64,000 bases of DNA from Streptomyces actuosus (GTDB taxonomy: Bacteria > Actinomycetota > Actinomycetes > Streptomycetales > Streptomycetaceae), in NCBI RefSeq assembly GCF_016921115.1, contig NZ_JAFFZS010000037.1, forward strand, positions 1 through 64,000, written 5' to 3'. How positions within the stretch are numbered: position 1 is the stretch's first letter; every line of letters starts with the position of its first letter. The notes beneath the pieces are model-generated. The model ran no database searches and was not told the origin of the DNA. It saw nothing but the letters and a program-made list of their open reading frames with translations. Positions 60,150-64,000 of the stretch are shown piece by piece. Made by a program: the position numbers and the translations under genes.

Positions 60150-61388
60150 ATGACGTCCGCTTCAAGTCAGTCGCCCGCGCCGTCCCGTCGGGCCGCACGC
60201 TCCGGCCCGTTGCGCAAGCTCACCGCGCGCGGCCGGGACGAGTCCCACCGGGTGGCCTCGCCCTTGGAGCTCTTCTTCGACCTCTGCTTCGTCGTCGCGA
60301 TCGCGCAGGCCGGCGTCCAACTCGTGCACGCGCTCGCGGAGGGCCACGCGGGCGAAGGCATCCTCGACTACGCGATGGTCTTCTTCGCCATCTGGTGGGC
60401 CTGGATGAACTTCTCCTGGTTCGCCTCGGCGTACGACAACGACGACGCCCTGTACCGGGTCGTCACCCTCGTGCAGATCGCCGGCGTCCTGGTACTGGCG
60501 GCGGGGGTGTCACGGGCCTTCGACGAACACGACTTCCTGGTGGTCTGGCTCGGCTACGTGATCATGCGACTGGCGATGGCGGGCCAGTGGCTGCGCGTCG
60601 CGAGATCGGCCCGAGCCGCGGAGAGAGCCTTGGCCCTGCGCTACGCCGGCGGCGTGCTGCTCTGTCAGGTGGGCTGGCTGGGCCTGGTGCTACTGCCCGA
60701 ACCCGCCCGCCCCTGGCTCTTCCTCGGGCTGGCGATCGCGGAACTGTGTGTGCCTCTGTACGCGGAGAAGGACTACTCCACCTCCTGGCATCCGCATCAC
60801 ATCGCCGAACGGTACGGCTTGTTCACCATCATCGTTCTCGGCGAGTCCGTCGCCGCAGCCACGATCGCCGTGAAGTCGGCCGTCGACGAGCACGATGCAC
60901 TCGGGCAGCTCATGCCCATCGCGGCCGGCGGCCTGCTGATCGTGTTCTCCGCCTGGTGGATCTACTTCGTGGTTCCCATCCACGGTCACCTGCGCTCCAA
61001 CAAGCAGGCATTCCTGTGGGGCTACGGCCACTACCTGGTCTTCGCCTCCGCAGCCGCGATCGGCGCAGGCCTGGAGGTCGCGGTCGAGCAGACGGTGGGC
61101 ACGGCGCACATCTCGACGATGGCGGCTTCGGCCGCGGTGACCCTGCCGACAGCGCTCTACCTGATCAGCGTCTGGGCACTGCACGCACGCCACTTCAAGG
61201 TGGGCATCGCCCAGCAGATGGTGCTGCCGACGACGGCTCTGCTCGTCATCTGCTGCACCTTCCTGGGCGACTGGGCGGTTCTGGCAGCCGGCCTGGTCTC
61301 GGCGCTCGCCGTGGCGGTGGGGGTGGCGTTGACGGCGCACATGGCGGCCGGGGAGAGCGCGAGGCGGCAGACCGCTCCGGCCGCGTGA
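60150..61388 (+). CDS. Low temperature requirement protein A (LtrA) family
   Basis: A 412-residue membrane protein with about 10-12 helices and the LtrA signature near the start (SPLELFFDLCFVVAIAQAGVQLVHAL), then WWAWMNFSWFASAYD and HHIAERYGLFTIIVLGES. The function of this family is not known beyond cold tolerance in Listeria. AGGAGG lies just one base before the ATG. It is divergent from pflB, so the Rex site may touch its promoter as well. Confidence 0.9.
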   Translation: MTSASSQSPAPSRRAARSGPLRKLTARGRDESHRVASPLELFFDLCFVVAIAQAGVQLVHALAEGHAGEGILDYAMVFFAIWWAWMNFSWFASAYDNDDALYRVVTLVQIAGVLVLAAGVSRAFDEHDFLVVWLGYVIMRLAMAGQWLRVARSARAAERALALRYAGGVLLCQVGWLGLVLLPEPARPWLFLGLAIAELCVPLYAEKDYSTSWHPHHIAERYGLFTIIVLGESVAAATIAVKSAVDEHDALGQLMPIAAGGLLIVFSAWWIYFVVPIHGHLRSNKQAFLWGYGHYLVFASAAAIGAGLEVAVEQTVGTAHISTMAASAAVTLPTALYLISVWALHARHFKVGIAQQMVLPTTALLVICCTFLGDWAVLAAGLVSALAVAVGVALTAHMAAGESARRQTAPAA

Positions 61389-61450
61389 CGCACCGCCACC
61401 ACACACCGTCGCGCCCCTCGGCACGCCGTTCTCCGGGCGACACTTCGTCC

Positions 61451-62509
61451 ATGACACTCAACGCTTTGACGGACGTCGCCGGAGTGCGGGTCGGGCACGC
61501 GACGCGGACCGGCAGCGGCTGGCTCACCGGGACCACCGTCGTACTCGCCCCGGAGGGCGGGGCCGTTGCCGCGGTGGACGTGCGCGGCGGCGGTCCGGGC
61601 ACCAAGGAGACCGACGCCCTCGACCCGCGCAATGTCGTCCAGAAGGTCGAGGCGATCGTGCTGACGGGCGGCAGCGCCTACGGACTGGACGCGGCCTCGG
61701 GCGTCATGGAGTGGCTGGAGGAGCAGCAGCGGGGGGTGCGGGTGGGTACGGACCCGGCGCACGTCGTTCCGGTGGTTCCCGCCGCCTGCGTCTTCGACCT
61801 GGGTCGCGGCGGTGACTTCCGGGCCAGACCGGACGCGACCACCGGGCGCGCGGCAGTCGAGGCCGCAGCAGCGAGCACGCCCGGCTCAGCCGTGCCGGAA
61901 GGGTGCGTGGGTGCGGGGACGGGGGCCGTGGTCGGGGCGATGAAGGGCGGCGTCGGCACGGCCGGCAGCGTGCTCGACTCCGGCATCACCGTAGCCGCGC
62001 TGGTGGTGGCCAACGCGGCAGGAGCAGCAGCGGATCCGGAGACGGGCGTGCTGTACGGGGAGCTGTTCCAGGGACGGGTGGAGTACCCGGCGGCAGATGT
62101 CCACGAGGCGGCTCGACGGCGCCTGGCGGCGGTCGCCGAGAACAACGCGCCCCCTCCGCTCAACACCACACTGGCCGTGGTCGCCACGGACGCGGTTCTG
62201 TCGAAGGCACAGGCGCAGAAACTTGCGGGCACGGCGCACGACGGGATCGCCCGCGCCGTGCGGCCGGTGCACCTTCTCCACGACGGGGACACGGTGTTCG
62301 CGCTGGCGACGGGCGGGCGCCCGCTCGACGACGGCAGCCCACTGGCGCTGAACGACCTGCTGGCAGCCGGCGCGGACGTGGTCACGCGGGCCATCGTGCG
62401 CGCCGTGCGTGCCGCCGAGTCGGTGGACGGGCCGGGGGGAGCGTGGCCGTCCTATCGGGAGCTGTACGGAGCTTCGTCGGGGGGCGGGGACGTCACCAGG
62501 GCGCGGTAG
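61451..62509 (+). CDS. P1-family (DmpA-type) aminopeptidase, self-processing
   Basis: The 352-residue Ntn-like peptidase has TDVAGVRVGHAT at the start, VLTGGSAYGLDAASGVMEWLEE, GAGTGAVVGAMKGGVGTA and the autocleavage site Asn238-Thr239 (PPLNTTLAVVATDA), so it matures into alpha and beta chains with Thr239 as nucleophile. It removes N-terminal residues from peptides. ATG 61451 follows the ltrA stop by 62 bases, so the two may be cotranscribed. Confidence 0.9.
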   Translation: MTLNALTDVAGVRVGHATRTGSGWLTGTTVVLAPEGGAVAAVDVRGGGPGTKETDALDPRNVVQKVEAIVLTGGSAYGLDAASGVMEWLEEQQRGVRVGTDPAHVVPVVPAACVFDLGRGGDFRARPDATTGRAAVEAAAASTPGSAVPEGCVGAGTGAVVGAMKGGVGTAGSVLDSGITVAALVVANAAGAAADPETGVLYGELFQGRVEYPAADVHEAARRRLAAVAENNAPPPLNTTLAVVATDAVLSKAQAQKLAGTAHDGIARAVRPVHLLHDGDTVFALATGGRPLDDGSPLALNDLLAAGADVVTRAIVRAVRAAESVDGPGGAWPSYRELYGASSGGGDVTRAR

Positions 62510-63088
62510 CGCACTCAGGGGGCACCCCTGAGGCGCCCCATGCCGGGCGTGTGGACGCCGCCGGCGACTGCCTCACATGCAGCAGGGATGACGAGGGGCG
62601 TGCGCGCCACCCGCCCCTCCTCTCCCCCCTTCCCCCCTGCCCCGTCCTGCCTCGCCGTGGCGGGACGGAGCGCGGCATGGCATGGCGTGCAGCGGGGGCG
62701 CCGTGCGGTGAGATGACACGCGCTGCGCGTGGTGGCGCGGGGCGCACACGGCGACGGAGGCGAACCGGAAGCAACGCCGGTGGTCCGGCCACGCCTCCGG
62801 CGAGCGACCCGGCCGACCTCCGGCGCGTGATCCGGCAAGCTGCCCGGCCAACCTCCGGCGCATGACCGGGCGAGCGGTGGTCCGGGCAGCTCCCCGCGAG
62901 TGATCGGGCGGGTCGCTCCGGCCACGGTCCCGCGGGTGGCCCGGTTGTGGTGAAGCGGCATGCGATTGTCCCGGTTCTGTCACGTGACGTCGTGGCCGCC
63001 GGGTGGATGGAACCCCTCCGGCCGCTGTCCCCCTCCTTCAACACGAACCAGAGCAGGGAACGCATATCACACGAATATGGAGCAGCTT
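62510..63088. other. Intergenic stretch with imperfect repeats
   Basis: No gene seen. Two imperfect copies of a 31-base unit (CCGGCC[GA]ACCTCCGGCGC..) lie near 62807-62875, with partial copies on both sides. The right end holds the promoter and GGAG ribosome site of the lipoprotein gene. Confidence 0.55.
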
Positions 63089-64000
63089 GTGACAACGCCG
63101 GGCATAGCAGTGCGGCGCGCGCTGGGGGCCTGCGCCGTCCTCGCGGTCGGTGCTCTGACCCTGACGGCTTGCGGGGGAAGCGCCACAGCCCAGGACGGCG
63201 ACGCGAAGGGCGGCAGGAGCAGCACGAGCGCCGCCAAGACCTCCACAGCGAAGATCGCCATTTCGGCCGAGGACGGTTCGGCCGGAGCGTCGATCAACAC
63301 GACCGGCGTGCAGGTGAGCGACGGCAGACTCACAGAGGTGAGGATGACGGTGGCCGAGACCGGGCAGGCAGTGGCCGGCTCGATGTCCGCGGACGGCCGC
63401 GCGTGGAAGCCGAAGGCGCAGTTGGAGCGGGGAACGAAGTACAGGATCTCCGCGACGGCGAAGGACGCCGAGGGGCACGCCACGGCCGCGAACTCCGTCT
63501 TCACGACGGTCACGGCGGAGCACAGCTTCATCGGGACCTACAGGCCGGACGGCGGCACGACGGTCGGGGTCGGGATGCCGGTGTCGTTCAAGTTCGACAA
63601 GGTCATCAGCGACAAGAAGGCCGTGCAGTCGCACATCACTGTGACCTCCAGCAGCGGGCAGAAGGTGGTGGGGCACTGGTTCGGCGCGCAGCGGCTCGAC
63701 TTCCGGCCCGACAAGTACTGGAAAGCCGGCTCGAAGATCACCATGAAGATCGACCTGGACGGTGTCGAGGGCGCGAACGGCACCTTCGGGGTGCAGAAGA
63801 AGACGGTCACCTTCACGATCGGACGCTCGCAGGTGTCGACGGTCGACGCGAACACGCAGACCATGACGGTGGTACGCGACGGCCGGACCATCCGGACGAT
63901 CCCTGTCTCGACGGGCAGCGCGCAGTTCACGACGTACAACGGGCAGATGGTGATCTCCGAGAAGTTCACCCAGACCGGCATGGACAGCCAGACCGTCGGT
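63089..64000 (+). CDS. Lipoprotein L,D-transpeptidase (Ig-like domains, C-terminus cut)
   Basis: The 304 residues present begin with a lipoprotein signal peptide (RRALGACAVLAVGALTLTAC, lipobox LTAC near residue 28), a Ser/Thr/Lys spacer, two Ig-like domains (IAISAEDGSAGASINTTGVQ and the FIGTYRPDGGTTVGVGMPVS region), then the start of the YkuD catalytic domain (VSTVDANTQTMTVVRDGRTI). The catalytic His/Cys motif lies beyond the window. Such enzymes make 3-3 cross-links in peptidoglycan. GTG 63089 has GGAG six bases upstream; ATG 63077 is also in frame. Confidence 0.92.
   Translation, partial: MTTPGIAVRRALGACAVLAVGALTLTACGGSATAQDGDAKGGRSSTSAAKTSTAKIAISAEDGSAGASINTTGVQVSDGRLTEVRMTVAETGQAVAGSMSADGRAWKPKAQLERGTKYRISATAKDAEGHATAANSVFTTVTAEHSFIGTYRPDGGTTVGVGMPVSFKFDKVISDKKAVQSHITVTSSSGQKVVGHWFGAQRLDFRPDKYWKAGSKITMKIDLDGVEGANGTFGVQKKTVTFTIGRSQVSTVDANTQTMTVVRDGRTIRTIPVSTGSAQFTTYNGQMVISEKFTQTGMDSQTVG

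Noticed and set aside
55833..61388. A 1851-codon plus-strand open frame running into ltrA
   Set aside because: It runs antisense through the pflA and pflB genes before joining the true ltrA frame; only the last 412 codons are real.
1..64000. CRISPR arrays, rRNA genes or complete insertion sequences
   Set aside because: No regularly spaced identical repeats with unique spacers, no rRNA-like conserved stretches and no transposase frame were seen.

Overview
The window is a piece of a Streptomyces-type chromosome. It is very GC-rich with strongly GC-biased third codon positions and abundant GTG starts. It carries lineage markers: a SepX/GlpR divisome protein beside a gephyrin-like Glp/MoeA paralogue, an AfsA-type gamma-butyrolactone synthase with two ScbR-type TetR regulators, a DUF574 methyltransferase, a tricorn protease and a DUF1876 protein.

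Layout. (1) 1-19 kb is the edge of a specialised-metabolite cluster, almost all on the minus strand: biotin carboxylase start, flavin reductase plus FAD-dependent halogenase-like enzyme, tandem-MarR regulator, DHA2 exporter, hemerythrin protein, CPA2 antiporter, FMN reductase, Ddn-type reductase, double SnoaL protein and a small unknown. A regulatory block follows: HTH/OvmZ-like pair, orphan OmpR-type regulator, AfsA homologue, two ScbR-like repressors. No ketosynthase or other core synthase is visible, so the product class stays open; the gene set would fit an aromatic polyketide flank. A methyltransferase and an acyltransferase share the cluster's promoter architecture. (2) 19.6-37 kb is mixed: small unknown proteins, an Ntn amidase, MMPL exporter with TetR, tricorn protease, a coupled SDR/hydrolase/Baeyer-Villiger operon with divergent MerR, exonuclease III, GNAT, and an ArsR/SRPBCC operon. 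(3) 37-41.1 kb is a small accessory island beside tRNA-Ala(CGC): a decayed gene, a TerD-nuclease fusion, a 26-codon overlapping ORF, a serine-triplet-repeat membrane protein and an integrase remnant. (4) 41-64 kb is conserved housekeeping: sepX, N-acetyltransferase, mogA/moaB-moaC-glp-galU, 5-FTHF cyclo-ligase, penicillin acylase, antiporter, MFS, fmdB, MTA phosphorylase, mscL, pflA-pflB, ltrA, a P1 peptidase and a truncated L,D-transpeptidase lipoprotein.

How the parts act together. In region 1 a diffusible butyrolactone (AfsA product) would release ScbR-like repressors from three ARE-like sites, two in front of the OmpR-type activator and one between afsA and tetR. Four minus-strand transcription units carry one shared promoter-like element (GTTGAC, 17-18 bp spacer, TGTCAC[GA]CT), each followed by a long hairpin before the start codon; three of the hairpins look like intrinsic terminators, which suggests conditional readthrough. 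The best candidate for an undescribed system is the 37.8-40.6 kb island, where a TerD domain is fused to a PD-(D/E)XK-like nuclease and lies near a protein with serine at every third residue for 26 consecutive triplets.

Other strong regulatory signals are a perfect Rex operator upstream of pflB, a CIRCE-like element upstream of fmdB, twin operators around the arsR-operon promoter, and an array of TGACGCGTCA palindromes between tetR and the MMPL gene. All assignments come from reading the sequence and remembered family features; no database search was run.
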